NCBI GenBank assembly: GCA_022606425.2
Contig: JAHDVF020000046.1
Coordinates: forward strand, 124,001-188,000
Direction: 5' to 3'
Source of the DNA: Lepidostoma basale
Lineage: Eukaryota; Arthropoda; Insecta; Trichoptera; Lepidostomatidae
Length of the DNA stretch: 64,000 nt
Below, in pieces: positions 29,525 through 41,875 of the stretch. The notes under the pieces were generated by a model that searched no databases, had not been told where the DNA came from, and saw only the letters and a list, made by a program, of their open reading frames with translations. The position numbers and the translations under genes are program-made. Every line of letters starts with the position of its first letter. Position 1 is the stretch's first letter.

Positions 29525-30000
29525 AAACTAACTAACCAACCATCACGCCGTCTCCCCGAAGGGAAGGCAGAAAGAATGGACTGCCACACTTTTCTTTCCT
29601 GACATATTTCTTTCGATTCCTCAAAATTCATACATAGTGTCATGCACGCGCGTCGATTTCTCTGACTCATCACATGGCCGACATTCTATATTTGATTTAT
29701 TTGATTGTGCTACGTTTTCCTCGGTCTTCTTCTATTTCTAGTTCTATTCACATCGTAAACATATACTTTTTTACCATTCATTCTTTCCATGTGTCCAAAC
29801 CATCTTAATGATCCTTTCATTATTTTGTTCATAACACCATTATTCTCACCGCACACACTTCATATATTTTCATTCGACACTCTATCATACACAGAGTATC
29901 CACACATTCGTCTAAGAGATCTAAATTCTACTGGATTTATTCTACTTTCATTCTTCTTTTGCCAGTTTCATGCTTCACTTCAATACATAAGGGTCATACA
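29525..30000 (-). mobile_element. LINE-C 3' fragment
   Basis: TTAG-type tail and hairpin CCCCGAAGGG. Antisense of the RRACM, GRPRKT, HMERM and VYDRVSNE blocks with several frame breaks, up to the MYGSEAW region at 29990. Confidence 0.78.
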
Positions 30001-30215
30001 TATAAAATTAATATGAATGAAAACGTCAGTTTTCTAGAAGTTTTATTATATTTTATGGGAATTACATGTTTCGCCTTTCTAAGGCATTATAAAATAACAG
30101 GCGAAACATGTCATTCGCATAAATATAATTAAACTTCTAGAAAACTGACGTTTTCATTCGTATTAATAATTTAATGAGGAGTTTTACATCATTGTTCAAG
30201 AAACAATAAAAATAT
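30001..30215. mobile_element. PLE-G palindromic pair
   Basis: GAAAACGTCAGTTTTCTAGA on the left is mirrored by TTCTAGAAAACTGACG on the right; CATGTTTCGCC and GGCGAAACATG face each other. Ends TTCAAGAAACAATAAA. Confidence 0.7.
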
Positions 30216-30219
30216 ATAG

Positions 30220-30640
30220 CGAGCTAGCCTTTCACATTGTGTTAAAAAGATGTTCTGCATAATGCTTAATAAACATAAAATCTTCATAGATGTCGTAAGT
30301 ATGTAGATTGTATAGATATCTTAGAGATTAACATATAAAATCAAAATCTTCGATGGCGCATTGAAACTGACATGTGAATTCTGGCGTTGGACTTTAACAT
30401 ATATACAACTTCCAAAAATTTGTCAGACATGGTCATAAGAAAGGGGGAATGGGGAATGTTGTAATTACATAAAGTGTGCACTTAACCCAACCAATGACAG
30501 GTCATAAGTCCTGTAAACAACTTGATCAACCATATTCAGTTTCCAATTTGCATCTTCGTCTCTATTGAAATACAATTAAATCATGAATTGATAACCCGCA
30601 ATGGGTGAAATCCAGTATTCGTATACAAGTATATGTATAC
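30220..30640 (+). mobile_element. Family I repeat, long copy
   Basis: All family blocks are present, ending GATAACCCGCAATGGGTG, AAATCCAGTATTCG. Confidence 0.7.
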
Positions 30641-31326
30641 ATTCAAAAAAATATATATCTTTCAAAACTGACCACATTTACGATAAAATTTGTTTTGTAT
30701 ATATTATATTTTTATTTACTCTGATGAAGGACTTCTGTGTTTCGAAACATATTTGTAATATTATTTTATTTTATTTTACTGTAAAAATAAAGTGTTGTTA
30801 CAAAGAAAGAAAAAATATTATTATGAATCCACAACACAAAGTAATGATGAATATTGAAGAAATTTTACATCATTGTTTAAGAAACAATAAATTATTATTT
30901 AACCTGAGGCGGCCCTGGGTAGAGGGTTGCCAGAACCAGTGGAGGAATTTTTATGAATCGAACGGTTTTTTTATACGTTCGAATTTCGAAAACGGTTTGA
31001 ATCCGAAGATCTTCACATTACGTATTCAAGATTTGCTTTATCCACCTTATTTCATGAAATTTGGGTGTCTCTCAAGAAGATGTTACGTATTACATTATGG
31101 AAATTAAATAAATCACATAATGGACGCGTGAAATAAATTTTGTTTTTTGTTTTTCCACTGGTTTTGTTATAGTTTTATCTTTTTTGGATTCAGAAGAAGA
31201 GTGGCGGGCGGTGAATATTTTCCTATGTAAAAATAAAAAAGGCTCTGGGTCCCAGGATCATTCTGAATATTCTATTCTCAAACCAGTAGATTCTTTGTTG
31301 TTTTTTTAGAGTCATTGTCCACGAAC
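30641..31326. other. No supported gene
   Basis: The 168-codon plus frame 30601-31107 begins inside family I and crosses a PLE-G end (30855-30890), so it is treated as chance. CTCTGATGAAGG and TTTCGAAACAT at about 30719-30752 form a degraded hammerhead-like motif. Confidence 0.4.
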
Positions 31327-32058
31327 CATATGGGTGGTTCAGAATATTAATGGATCAAGTCCATCGATCCTGATTCTGAGATAATTAGACCTAAAGTTGA
31401 AAGGCTTTTGTAAAATCCAAGGATGTTTTCACTGCAAACACTTCATTTATTTTGATAGTACATGAATCAATTTTAATAAATAGACAAAAAAAGTATACAC
31501 CAAGGCTTTATTAATATTAAATGTACAAATAAAATGGACATGATTCACTATTATTCTGAAATTTTTCCTTACGCAAATGAAATACATTTAAAAAAAATCA
31601 AAATAGAGCAACATTAATCGTAAATAACTTCATCGTTTTCAAAACCTTCCTTACTTTGGTCATGGTCACTTGGTTCTGACTTCCCGGGTTTCATTTGTCA
31701 CTGAATTTAGACTTGTTTTCTTCAAACACCTGTTAAACAACACTAATTTGTAAAGTCTCATGCACTGGACGAACTAAAGTCTTCACCTGAACTCATTTTT
31801 AGAAATCAACAGTCAAAATAATATACCTCTGATGATGAACGAGCTGTTAAATTGACTATGATTCACTAATATTCTGAAAGGTTTCAAATTTTGATCTCTA
31901 ATCAATAGTAGTATTGTCATTTATGGAGAAAATTGAAAAGCTACTATTCTGTTATTAACACACAACATAGAAATCTGTTTTATCTACCTGTAGAAACAAT
32001 AAACTCCAAATTTATAAAATTTTGACTTCATCCATAATTATTCTGACCCACCCATATG
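31327..32058. mobile_element. 732-bp inverted-repeat element (MITE-type)
   Basis: Ends 31327-31361 and 32024-32058 are inverted: CATATGGGTGG, TCAGAATA, ATGGAT, AAGTC. Subterminal GATTCACTA, TATTCTGAAA motifs recur at about 31543 and 31861. No transposase; no clear target duplication. Confidence 0.6.
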
Positions 32059-32084
32059 TCATAACTGGCTTGATGATGGTGTTA

Positions 32085-32250
32085 TGAAGAGAGAGAATGA
32101 AAGCGTGACATGAACAAATTTATCAAATACTTAAAGGCTGCCACATTCGAATCTAGAAAGATATGTCAGGACAGAACAGTATGGCGGTCCATCCTCTCTG
32201 CCTACCCCTCCTGGGAAAACGAAGTGATGGTTAGTAAGTTGGTTAAAATA
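32085..32250 (+). mobile_element. LINE-C 3' fragment (diverged subfamily)
   Basis: AGGACAGAACAGTATGGCGG, TCCATCCTCTCTGCC and GTGATGGTTAG match the subfamily at 63.4-63.8 kb better than the others. Confidence 0.65.
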
Positions 32251-32279
32251 ATGATTAAATAATAATAATAAATAAATAA

Positions 32280-32775
32280 AACTTCTTCATCTTCTTCCTC
32301 AGCCTATTCCCGTCCACTCCTGGACAAAGGCCTCCTCCATTCCATGTCACTCTGTCCTGTGCAGACTGCATCCAGGTTATTCCGACGTGTCTGTTCAGAT
32401 CATCCTTTCACCGTAGTTGCGGTCGCCCTGCACTTCTCTTTGCCGTCCACGGTCTCCAAGTCAGCAGTCTTTTTGTCCATTTTTCATCTGAGCTTCTGGC
32501 TACGTGACCTGCCCATTGCCATTTTAGAGTCGCCACCCGGTGGATGATGTCAGCGACATTTTTTTCCTCTCACCGTATCGTTTCTAACTCTGTCTCTTAG
32601 GCTTATTCCCAACATGGCTCTTTGGGTCACTCGTAGTTTCTTGGCACTGTCTTGTTTGAACAATGTGACAGTTTCAAGACCATAAGTACCAACTGGTAGA
32701 GCGCAGACTTCATAGACTTTTCGGTTTAGGTTGATCGGTATTTTCCGGTTTTTAAGGATATAACCCATGTTTCCG
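32280..32775 (-). mobile_element. LINE-D 3' fragment
   Basis: Minus frames contain MGYILKNRKIPINLNRKVYE, VCALPVGTYGLETVTLF, LRVTQRAMLGISLRDRVRND; the remainder (GHVARSS, RPQLRW) is out of frame. AAGAAGAAG-type 3' end at 32280. Confidence 0.75.
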
Positions 32776-33180
32776 AAAGCTGACCACTATTTAGTTTTAT
32801 TTATTACACCTTCTGATAAAAAAAATGAATTATTTTAGACATTTGGTGATTACACCTTATTTTCACACGAGTTTCGTGGTATCTTCAATTTACAAACAAG
32901 ACCGCCCCAACTCAACTAGTTTGCAGCCCTTAAAATTTTTAATTAATCCCCATTAAATGAACTGTGACAAGTGCAACTTTCTGCCCCGTTAGACTCGCGT
33001 CCTTTACCACCCTGTGAATTAGGGAGCAGGGTTGTAATAGACGCTATTTTTTTTAATTATTTATTACTCCTTTATTAACCTTATTTCACTGATACCGTAT
33101 CGCCAGCATGCATTGATTCTTATTACTGTAATATATAATATTTATAAATAAAATAAATATAAGTTTAGATTTTTCGTATT
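32776..33180. other. No recognisable feature
   Basis: AT-rich, with no match seen. Confidence 0.45.
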
Positions 33181-33740
33181 AAAATAAATGTTTAATATGT
33201 ATACTTTGGAAATTGATAATAACTTTGTTTAATCCACTTATTATTGAAATTGGGTGAAAACATAATTAATAATCAGATTCCTCCTTTTACTCTTTTCTCC
33301 TCAAATACTTCGTCTACATTTAATCTCCCAAGCTCCCATTCCCAATCAAATGCAAATCTATCATTTATTAATTTCTATATAAATTATGTCTTTTCAAATG
33401 TTATTATTATTATTTTTTAATTAAATCTTGTATATTTTTTTACATTATCATCATGTATTGTTATTATTTAATATTATTTATTAGTTTTTACTTTAAAAAA
33501 TAATTATTAGTACTTGCAAACAAATAGCCCAGGTTAATTTTGAAATTTGAATTATTGTATTGAATTTTAAATGCGTTTGTATATTAGTCTTTCATTGTTT
33601 AGTTTTTATTATATTTTACACCTGAAGATGGAGGTATCCTCCGAAACATGTCTTGTTTTTTTTTATAATTAGTGGATTATTTTAAATTTCCCAAGTATAA
33701 AACAATGCCAGTTAGTTTTCATCAATGCATTTTTACATAA
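33181..33740 (+). mobile_element. PLE-H fragments
   Basis: TTTGTTTAATCCACTTATTA at 33229 and ACACCTGAAGATGG at 33618 are family blocks. The AT-rich middle (33260-33500) is unassigned and may be a separate insertion. Confidence 0.5.
33618..33656 (+). ncRNA. Hammerhead-ribozyme-like motif (PLE-H)
   Basis: ACAC, core CTGAAGA (33622-33628), T, GGAGG-TAT-CCTCC, GAAA, CATGTC, then TTGT. The outer stem has one mismatch (C with T) compared with the copy at 28711. Confidence 0.5.
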
Positions 33741-33759
33741 AAAATAAACATTTACAGAT

Positions 33760-33850
33760 TTTTTTTTTATTTCACATATTTTCATACATTTTCGACCGAT
33801 TTCGGCAAATCGCTGGCATTATATATGTTATACAGAGTCATTTAAAAAAA
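33760..33850 (-). mobile_element. PLE-S-like fragment
   Basis: TTTTCGACCGATTTCGGCAA with a CCAGCGATTTG arm on the minus strand; a degraded GAAAxCGGTC motif. Confidence 0.35.
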
Positions 33851-35838
<1,988 letters not shown>

Positions 35839-36345
35839 TAAACTAACTAACTAACTAACCATCACGCCTGCTCCCCAAAGAGGTAGGCAGAAAGAATGGA
35901 ATGCCACACTTTTCTTTCCTGACATATTTCTCTCGCAACATTCATACATCGTGTCATGCACGCGCGTCGATTTCTCTGACTCCTCACATGGCCGACATTC
36001 AATATTTGATTTATTTGATCGTGCCACGTTTTCCTCGGCCTTCCTCTATTTCTGGTTCCATTTACATCATTAACATATAATTTTTTTACCATTCTTTCGT
36101 CATTCATTCTTTCCATATGTCCAAACCATCTTAATGATCCTTTCATTATTTTGTTCATGACACCATAATTTGCACCGCATTCACTTCTTATGTTTTCATT
36201 CGACACTCTATCATACACAGAGTATCCACACATTCGTCTAAGAGATCTCATTTCTAGTGCATTTATTCTACTTTCATCCTTCTTTTGCCAGTTCCATGCT
36301 TCGCTTCCATACATTAGGGTCGGTAGAAAAACACCATTGTGCACT
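35839..36345 (-). mobile_element. LINE-C 3' fragment with 160-codon open frame
   Basis: Minus frame 35862-36344: MHNGVFLPTLMYGSEAWNWQ, MRSLRRMCGYSVYDRVSNEN, MKGSLRWFGHMERMNDERMV, RNRGRPRKTWHDQINQILNV. Six bases are missing in CMNVAREICQ. TTAG tail at 35840-35860. Confidence 0.85.
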
Positions 36346-36364
36346 TAGAAATTTATATTAAAAT

Positions 36365-37091
36365 CTTTTTCTTCTTCTTCGTCTTTTAATAGATCTGACG
36401 ATCTGTGACACAGAAATCATGTCTCGTCGGATGATGAGATCCAGCTGTCCTTCCATCTCTTAGGCGATCTTCCGGGTGGGCGGTGTCCGAAGGGAATTTC
36501 ACAAGCAGCTGTATATATATGCAAGTCTGTCACCATCCATTCTTGATACATGATCCCTTCAGTATCTTCTTCTGGACGTACTTCACCGAACGATATCCTC
36601 TATTTCACAAGTTTTTCTTATGTACGCGTTGCGGACACGATCTTGAAGAGTTTTTCCAGTAATTGATCTTAGGACCTTCATCTCAGATGTTCTTTGTGGA
36701 CCCATGGTTCGCACAGTGCCGGCCCGCGTCTCTACAGCGTACGTCATGATAGGTCGCACGCATGTCTTCTTAATTCTGACCTTGCAGTCAATACGCATGT
36801 GCTTGTTCTTCCAGACCAGATTCTTCAGACACCCTGACACGGCAGAGACTTTACTGACTTATTCTCGTACTTCGGTATAAAGGTCATTATGGCTGCAGAT
36901 CTCCACATCAAAATATATGAAACTCATTACTTGCTCCACAGATATATCATCAACATTCAATTTACATCTTGAAGGTTGTCTAGATATAGTGAAACTTTTT
37001 GTTTTGCTGACTGATACAGCCATATTTAGCCTTTGTGATAATGTGTGGAACATTCTCTGCAAGTCATCTTCAGACTCACTGTGCAGTATTT
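36365..37091 (-). mobile_element. LINE-K fragment including end of reverse transcriptase
   Basis: Minus frames 36583-36840 (MRIDCKVRIKKTCVRPIMTY, LRSITGKTLQDRVRNAYIRK) and 36859-37091 (LQRMFHTLSQRLNMAVSVSK, CKLNVDDISVEQVMSFIYF). 3' end ATAGATCT with GAAGAAG at about 36365-36400. 5' end replaced by LINE-U. Confidence 0.78.
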
Positions 37092-37480
37092 TTATTTTTT
37101 TATTATTGAGGGTAACAAACAGCAATTACAGTATATGAATATAAACACACAGAGGCAACAAAACAAGGCCAATTACATGCTACCACAAATATTATATAAC
37201 AACTGACATAAGGTTAAATATAAGAGGAATAAAGTAACACTTTGATAAGTTAAAGAGAAAACTAGTAGGATTAGTAATAATGAATAATTAAAGATGAAAT
37301 ATAATTTTAAAGTGTAAAAATAAAGAAATAGACAAGAAAAGAAAAAGTAGAGTAATTAGTTTCATTCGCCCCGAAGGGTTGCTCCAACCATTTTGTTTAA
37401 ATCACTTTCATTAAGATGGAACACATCGGTGTTTTAATGCACTTATTGTACATGTCGCACGTCCGGTAGTAAAAAAAACT
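37092..37480 (-). mobile_element. LINE-U 3' end (jockey-like)
   Basis: Minus strand: DVFHLNESDLNKMVGATLRG and stop, then a 3' UTR with GTGGTAGCATGTAATTGGCC as in the long copy at 43207. Inserted in LINE-K. Confidence 0.68.
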
Positions 37481-38179
37481 TGTTGAAATAGACCTCTATT
37501 ATTATTTAATACTAAAACTTATCTGGTATATAAGATTAGCGCTCGAATTTATTAAATTATCACGACTTTCTCGTCTAATATTATACTATACGTTAAGAAA
37601 GTAACAACACCTTTAACCTTACAATCACACTCTATTCAGAAGATTCGTCTTTTATTTCGGATATCTTTTTATCCCTGAGTCAGTCATTAGGGGCGAGGGC
37701 CAAGAAGGGTGTTCAAAGGCAGCCCTTTGAGGCTGCCTTAATGTCGGCGGAATACTTTGAATCGAGTATTTCCTTTCAGGGGCTATAAGTTTCGCTTTGC
37801 TCGCCCACCAAAGGGCAACTGATATCTCGGATTAATATGATGGCCCTTTTAATAAAATGGAGAAAGAATATAAAAATCTTAATGTATAAGACACTTCAAT
37901 ACAGTGTTACCAGTTGATTACGTGAATATCTTAAATGTAGAAAAGTACGAATTTAAAACAGTTGAATTTGGTAGGAGAATTTTAATCACTGAATAATCCA
38001 CTTAATTTAGCTGATAGAAGAATTAAATATTCGCCTCTTAGCAGCAAACAGATCTTTTCATGGGTGTAAGAAGCTTATGGGCTCTAAGTTACTCAGCAGG
38101 AATACCAAACTTTTTATATCATAAGACCGGTAGTCACCTACGGCTGTGAGACATACATACATAGAGACATACATAGATA
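37481..38179. other. No gene; GC-richer unique stretch
   Basis: 37680-37850 contains AGGCAGCCCTTTGAGGCTGCCT, a strong hairpin (AGGCAGCC with GGCTGCCT). No recognisable frame. Confidence 0.4.
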
Positions 38180-38768
38180 CACAATGAACAACCAGCAACT
38201 GGCACATGTATCTGCGATGAGAGATCTCGGAATCATCTATGAGAGTAGGCTGACTTTTCGTGAACATAACGAGAGGATTTGTGACATTTCACTGAGGATG
38301 TTGGGGTTCATCGTCCGGACCGGAAGAGTTTTCAGGAATCCCAATGTGCTCAGAGTCCTATACAACGCATTGGTTTGGAGCAGACTCGAAAGTGGTTCTG
38401 TGATATGAAGTCCTCACGAAGCGTTCAGTTATGCTGGAGAGGGTTCAGAAAAATTTCTGAGGTATCTCTACATGAGGGAGTATGGCAGTTATCCATGGCT
38501 CTATCCCACGGCATTTCTTTTGGGAATGCTCGGAACCAATTTTCTACAGCTTCGAAGAGATGGACATCTAATAACCCATATCTTCAGATTAATTAGGGGA
38601 TACTTCGAGAACTCGGCCGTACTGGATGTCGAACCATCACTAATGCGTTCCTGGTATTATGTTGTATGTGTATAATATCTTACCTGTACTCAAAAGATGC
38701 CTTAAACATTTATGCTGTTTGTAATGTCTTTTGAGTAAATAAACTGATTTATTTGATTTGATTTGACA
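38180..38768 (+). mobile_element. LINE-B with internal deletions
   Basis: NNQQLAHVSAMRDLGIIYES, LRMLGFIVRTGRVFRNPNVL, then a break at PHEA, then YGSYPWLYPTAFLLGMLGTN. The segment from FENSAVLD to the 3' UTR is deleted. TTGATTTGATT-type tail. Confidence 0.78.
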
Positions 38769-39205
38769 TGGTCTCGAACGCAGAGAGAAGAAGTCAGGCT
38801 GGCAGTTTTTGAGAGTAAAATACAGAGAAAAAATTTTGGACCCACGCTGGAGTATGGGACTTACAGAATTAAAAGAAACCTTGAACTTGAAGTACTGATT
38901 AACCAGGAAACAGTAGTAAGATTCTGTAAGTCTCAACGCCTACGGTGGCTGGCCATGTGAAAAGAATGCCAGAGGGTAGAACACCACAAATTATATCCAG
39001 ATGGGTGCCCCGCGAAAGGAGACCAAAAGACAGACTGAGGAAAAAATGAGCGGATTGTGTGAGAGAAAGATTGGGAGAAAATGGAAAAAGCTGGGGAATG
39101 GAGAGACGTGACCAGAGACAGAAGTCAGTGGAAGACCGTTGTGAAGGAGGCCAAGTCCCACACCGGGATGTAGCGCCGAGAAATGATGAATGAATGAATG
39201 ATGAT
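38769..39205 (+). mobile_element. LINE-V 3' end (RTE-like)
   Basis: WSRTQREEVRLAVFESKIQR, NQETVVRFCKSQRLRWLAM, then out of frame GEWRDVTRDRSQWKTVVKEA; the tail is ATGA repeats. Abuts the LINE-B tail. Confidence 0.6.
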
Positions 39206-39424
39206 ACTTAACTTAATTTATTAAATGTTTTTACAAAATAAAAATATTCATGTTTTTATTTAAAACCAGAACAACCGCCGGGGTTCAATTAATTATCATT
39301 GAAAATTTTGTGAAAAAAGATAAGGTATTATATTTACAGATTTATCGCAACACACAATAACGCACATTGATATTTATTTTTATATATTTCTTGGTAGAAG
39401 CTTCATTGTAAATAATGAATATAA

Positions 39425-39513
39425 AAAAATACAAAAAAACTAAGTATGCAGTTTTGTTCTATTGTATATGACATATAGAACGAAACTGCATTCTTAGTTT
39501 TCTTTGTATTTTT
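39425..39513. repeat. Inverted repeat (about 38-bp arms)
   Basis: AACTAAGTATGCAGTTTTGT on the left mirrors CGAAACTGCATTCTTAGTTT on the right around an 11-bp loop. The rest of 39206-39590 is AT-rich and unassigned. Confidence 0.6.
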
Positions 39514-39590
39514 TTTTTTTTTGGTATTTAGTGTTTATTTTACTGCAACCATTCAATTTTTAACGATTTTTTTATGCAACATTTTGAATA

Positions 39591-39843
39591 TATACAAATA
39601 CTTGTAGACGAACAACTGGATTTCACCCATTGCGGGCTATCAATTCAAGAATCCATTGTATCTCAATAGGGACGAAGATGCAAATTGGAAACAGATTATG
39701 GTTGATCAAGGTGTTTATAGGACTTATGACCTATCATTGGTTATACAGGTCACAAGTCCTGTAAACACCTTGATCAACCACATTCAATTTCCAATTTGCA
39801 TCTTCGTCTCTATTGAGATACAATTGATTCTTGAATTTTTTTA
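39591..39843. mobile_element. Family I, two ends head to head
   Basis: TTTCACCCATTGCGGGC, TGTATCTCAATAGGGACGAA and GATCAAGGTGTTTA are followed by the inverse ACACCTTGATCAACC, TCTCTATTGAGATACAATTG: an imperfect palindrome centred at about 39748. Confidence 0.65.
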
Positions 39844-39844
39844 T

Positions 39845-40010
39845 GAATTAAAACCCTGTTTTTTCCGCTTTAAAGTTTATTTTTCTCGATATGTTTCAAC
39901 GGCGTTCATCATAAGGAGAACGATATTGAGTATGAGTATATATTTGAGTTCATGTCGTTCTCACGATAATGAAGGTATAAAACCTATAAAACATAAACTT
40001 TCTTTTGAGA
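39845..40010 (-). mobile_element. PLE-T fragment
   Basis: Matches 2396-2480 (GTTTTTTC, AGTTTATTTTTCTCGA, ATGTTTC). The minus strand holds TGATGAACGCCGTTGAAACA, a degraded hammerhead-like motif. Confidence 0.5.
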
Positions 40011-40097
40011 CACCTGTATACCATATAAAACGACTGATCTTCTATGTCGAATCTGCTACTTGGAAAGATAATTTTAAAAATATTTATTTTATTTCAG

Positions 40098-40174
40098 GTA
40101 CTGCGTGGAGTTTGAAGTCCTGAAGGCATCAAAAGCTTGCAGAAAGGAAAATGAATATAAACCACTTCAAGAAG
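40098..40174 (+). CDS. SBSPON: SBSPON-like gene, penultimate exon
   Basis: The acceptor TTTATTTTATTTCAG ends at 40097 and a GTAAAA donor begins at 40175. The 77-bp exon starts with one base that completes the GA left by the exon at 7883-8003. It reads YCVEFEVLKASKACRKENEY, then KPLQE, and ends with a single G (phase 1) that joins GT at 50553 to make Gly. YC-x-EF opens the cysteine-rich C-terminal domain of vertebrate SBSPON, and a second Cys follows 12 residues after the first, as in that family. The other two frames contain stops. The exon is framed by a PLE-T fragment and a LINE-D copy 22 bp into the next intron. Confidence 0.82.
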
Positions 40175-40195
40175 GTAAAATATATTTTTTAAATA

Positions 40196-40284
40196 TTCTT
40201 CAGCCTATTTCTGTCCACTCCTGGACATAGGCCTCCTCCATTCGCTTCCATGCCACTCTGTCTTGTGAAGAGTGCATCCAGGTT
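40196..40284 (-). mobile_element. LINE-D 3' part, interrupted by palindromic PLE-E
   Basis: Antisense of the final LINE-D codons (QDRVAWKRMEEA). Ends with TGCATCCAGGTT, repeated after the insertion at 40538-40549. Confidence 0.72.
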
Positions 40285-40333
40285 GTATGTTTGTTGTGTT
40301 TTTGGGTAACCCCGTTTGATAACTCCTTCTCGA

Positions 40334-40373
40334 CCGACGTTTCGGAGATCATTACAGTCTCCATCTTCAGGGT
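40334..40373 (-). ncRNA. Hammerhead-like motif, left arm of PLE-E
   Basis: Minus strand: ACC, CTGAAGA, T, GGAGA stem, GAAACGTC, GGT. Helix III would be ACGT, with no loop, so it needs a dimer. Confidence 0.5.
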
Positions 40374-40416
40374 AATGAATGTGATATGTGTTGTCACAAC
40401 ACATATTACATTCATT

Positions 40417-40457
40417 ACCCTGAAGATGGAGACTGCAACGATCTCCGAAACGTCGGT
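40417..40457 (+). ncRNA. Hammerhead-like motif, right arm of PLE-E
   Basis: ACC, core CTGAAGA (40420-40426), T, stem GGAGA/TCTCC with a 9-base loop, GAAA, CGTC, then GGT pairing with ACC. Confidence 0.5.
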
Positions 40458-40537
40458 CGAGAAGGAGTTATCACACGGTGTTACCCAAAAACACGACAAA
40501 CATATTACTGCCAACCGTGAAAATCTACGCAATTACA

Positions 40538-40880
40538 TGCATCCAGGTTATTCCGATGTGTCTGTTCAGGTCATACTTCCACCGTAGTTGCGGTCGCCTT
40601 GCACTTCTCTTTGCGTCCACGGTCTCCAAATCAGCAGTCTTCTTGTCCGCATCTGAGCTTCTAGCTACGCAACCTGCCACACGGTGGATGATGTCAGTGA
40701 CCTTTATTTTTTCTCTCACCGTATCATTTCTGACTCTGTCTCTTAGGCCTATTCCTAACATGGCTCTTTGGGTCACTCGCAGTTTCTCGACACTTTGTTT
40801 GGACAATGTAATAGTTTCAAGACCATAAGTACCAACTAGAAAAACCCTTCATAAACTTTTCGTTTCAGTTTGATCGATAG
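40538..40880 (-). mobile_element. LINE-D upstream part
   Basis: Minus frame 40525-40806: EKLRVTQRAMLGIGLRDRVR, NDTVREKIKVTDIIHRVAG, SARRPQLRWKYDLNRHIGI. A deletion removes the LKWQWAGH block. Confidence 0.75.
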
Positions 40881-40939
40881 TTTTGGTAATTCAATATATT
40901 AAACATAACAAACTATCGTCAGAAAGAATATACCACCAC

Positions 40940-41015
40940 ACTATTCACTGGCCGAAATTTAATATTTGATTCGTTTGATCGTGCCACGTTTTCCTCAGTA
41001 TTTATCTAGTTCCTA
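40940..41015 (-). mobile_element. LINE-C short piece
   Basis: TTCGTTTGATCGTGCCACGT and TTTTCCTC: antisense of the RKTWHDQ block only. Confidence 0.5.
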
Positions 41016-41032
41016 ATAAGGATATAATAATA

Positions 41033-41287
41033 TAATAATATTATTTTTTTGTTGAATCGCTCTTTACAATATGACAGCATGAGCCAAATCGATGTAAAGG
41101 GTATTATAACTATCATAGTGATTCTCATGACATGTGATAGATAGCTAATCTATCGCCATTTTATTGTCACGTGAATTCTACACCATACCAAAGACAGTGT
41201 GACAATCACAATGCCCTCGCCGGGAATCAAACACGGAACCTTCGGGGTGACAGTCAATGCACTTACCACTCGGCCACGAAGGTCGTC
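41033..41287 (-). mobile_element. SINE-1, full length
   Basis: The minus strand starts ACGACCTTCGTGGCCGAGTG at about 41285, has the B-box region at about 41225-41240 (damaged), the body, and a TAA-type tail near 41035. Same organisation as 28925 and 58291. Confidence 0.8.
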
Positions 41288-41496
41288 TATATTCATTCAT
41301 TACCATTTTACCTTTTTTCATTTTTTTCGTGTGTCCGAACCATATCTAATATTTGTATTTGATATTATCATGTAAAGATTTAATACACATTCGTCTAAGA
41401 AAACTGAGTCGCCAAATAATGTTGACATCATTCATTAATATTGGCATTAGTCGGAGAAATTGACGTGCATACATGACACGATTTCATTTCATTTAT

Positions 41497-41582
41497 TTAT
41501 ACAAAGATCACAAACATTACAGATGCTACAATCCAAGTCGTATGCAACCTCATAATAATTATTTGCAAAATAACATTAAAAA
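41497..41582 (-). mobile_element. LINE-B/P-like 3' UTR, split by Q-C
   Basis: TTTATTTATACAAAGATCAC with an ATTTC-type tail. Ends with AACATTAAAAA (41572-41582), the first copy of the Q-C target duplication. Continues at 41692. Confidence 0.6.
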
Positions 41583-41691
41583 CTAACTAACTAACTAACC
41601 ATCACGCCGTCTCCCCGAAAGGGTAGGCAGAAAGAATTTACTATCGCATTTTAACAGATGCGGCACTCCATCCTTCTCTTTTCGCCCTGCG
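41583..41691 (-). mobile_element. Q-C element, 109 bp, with 11-bp target duplication
   Basis: Plus strand: CTAAC repeats, CCATCACGCCGTCTCCCC, hairpin, then Q-body sequence ending TCTTTTCGCCCTGCG. AACATTAAAAA at 41572-41582 and 41692-41702 shows that the Q-C join moved as one unit. Confidence 0.8.
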
Positions 41692-41875
41692 AACATTAAA
41701 AACAAAAGACATAAAACCTATGTATTAGAGAAAACAATCACAACATTGATATTGCATCCCTGAGAAATATAATATTAAGCAATGAGATTGCTCTACTCAC
41801 AGGCATAACCATTGGCAGGTTGGTTCTGCAGCTTGGCAAATAAAACAATCTGTGCTGTCTTTGGCTAAGGACAAA
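41692..41875 (-). mobile_element. LINE-B-like C-terminus continuing after Q-C
   Basis: Minus frame: SQRQHRLFYLPSCRTNLPMV, MPVSRAISLLN. It is a B-related jockey copy whose 3' UTR is at 41497. Confidence 0.68.

Larger units (their letters stand above)
40285..40537. mobile_element. PLE-E palindromic insertion with 12-bp target duplication
   Basis: Two arms meet at about 40395 (GTGTTGTCACAACAC). Each carries a hammerhead-like motif, minus at 40334-40373 and plus at 40417-40457. The right arm is longer, ending CCGTGAAAATCTACGCAATT. Flanked by TGCATCCAGGTT at 40273-40284 and 40538-40549, so it inserted as one unit. Confidence 0.8.

Noticed and set aside
30601..31107. 168-codon plus-strand frame
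   Set aside because: Starts in family I, crosses a PLE-G end, has very AT-rich codons and no recognisable domain.
39656..40123. 155-codon frame overlapping the penultimate SBSPON-like exon
   Set aside because: Runs through family I and PLE-T and uses a different frame from the exon; chance opening.
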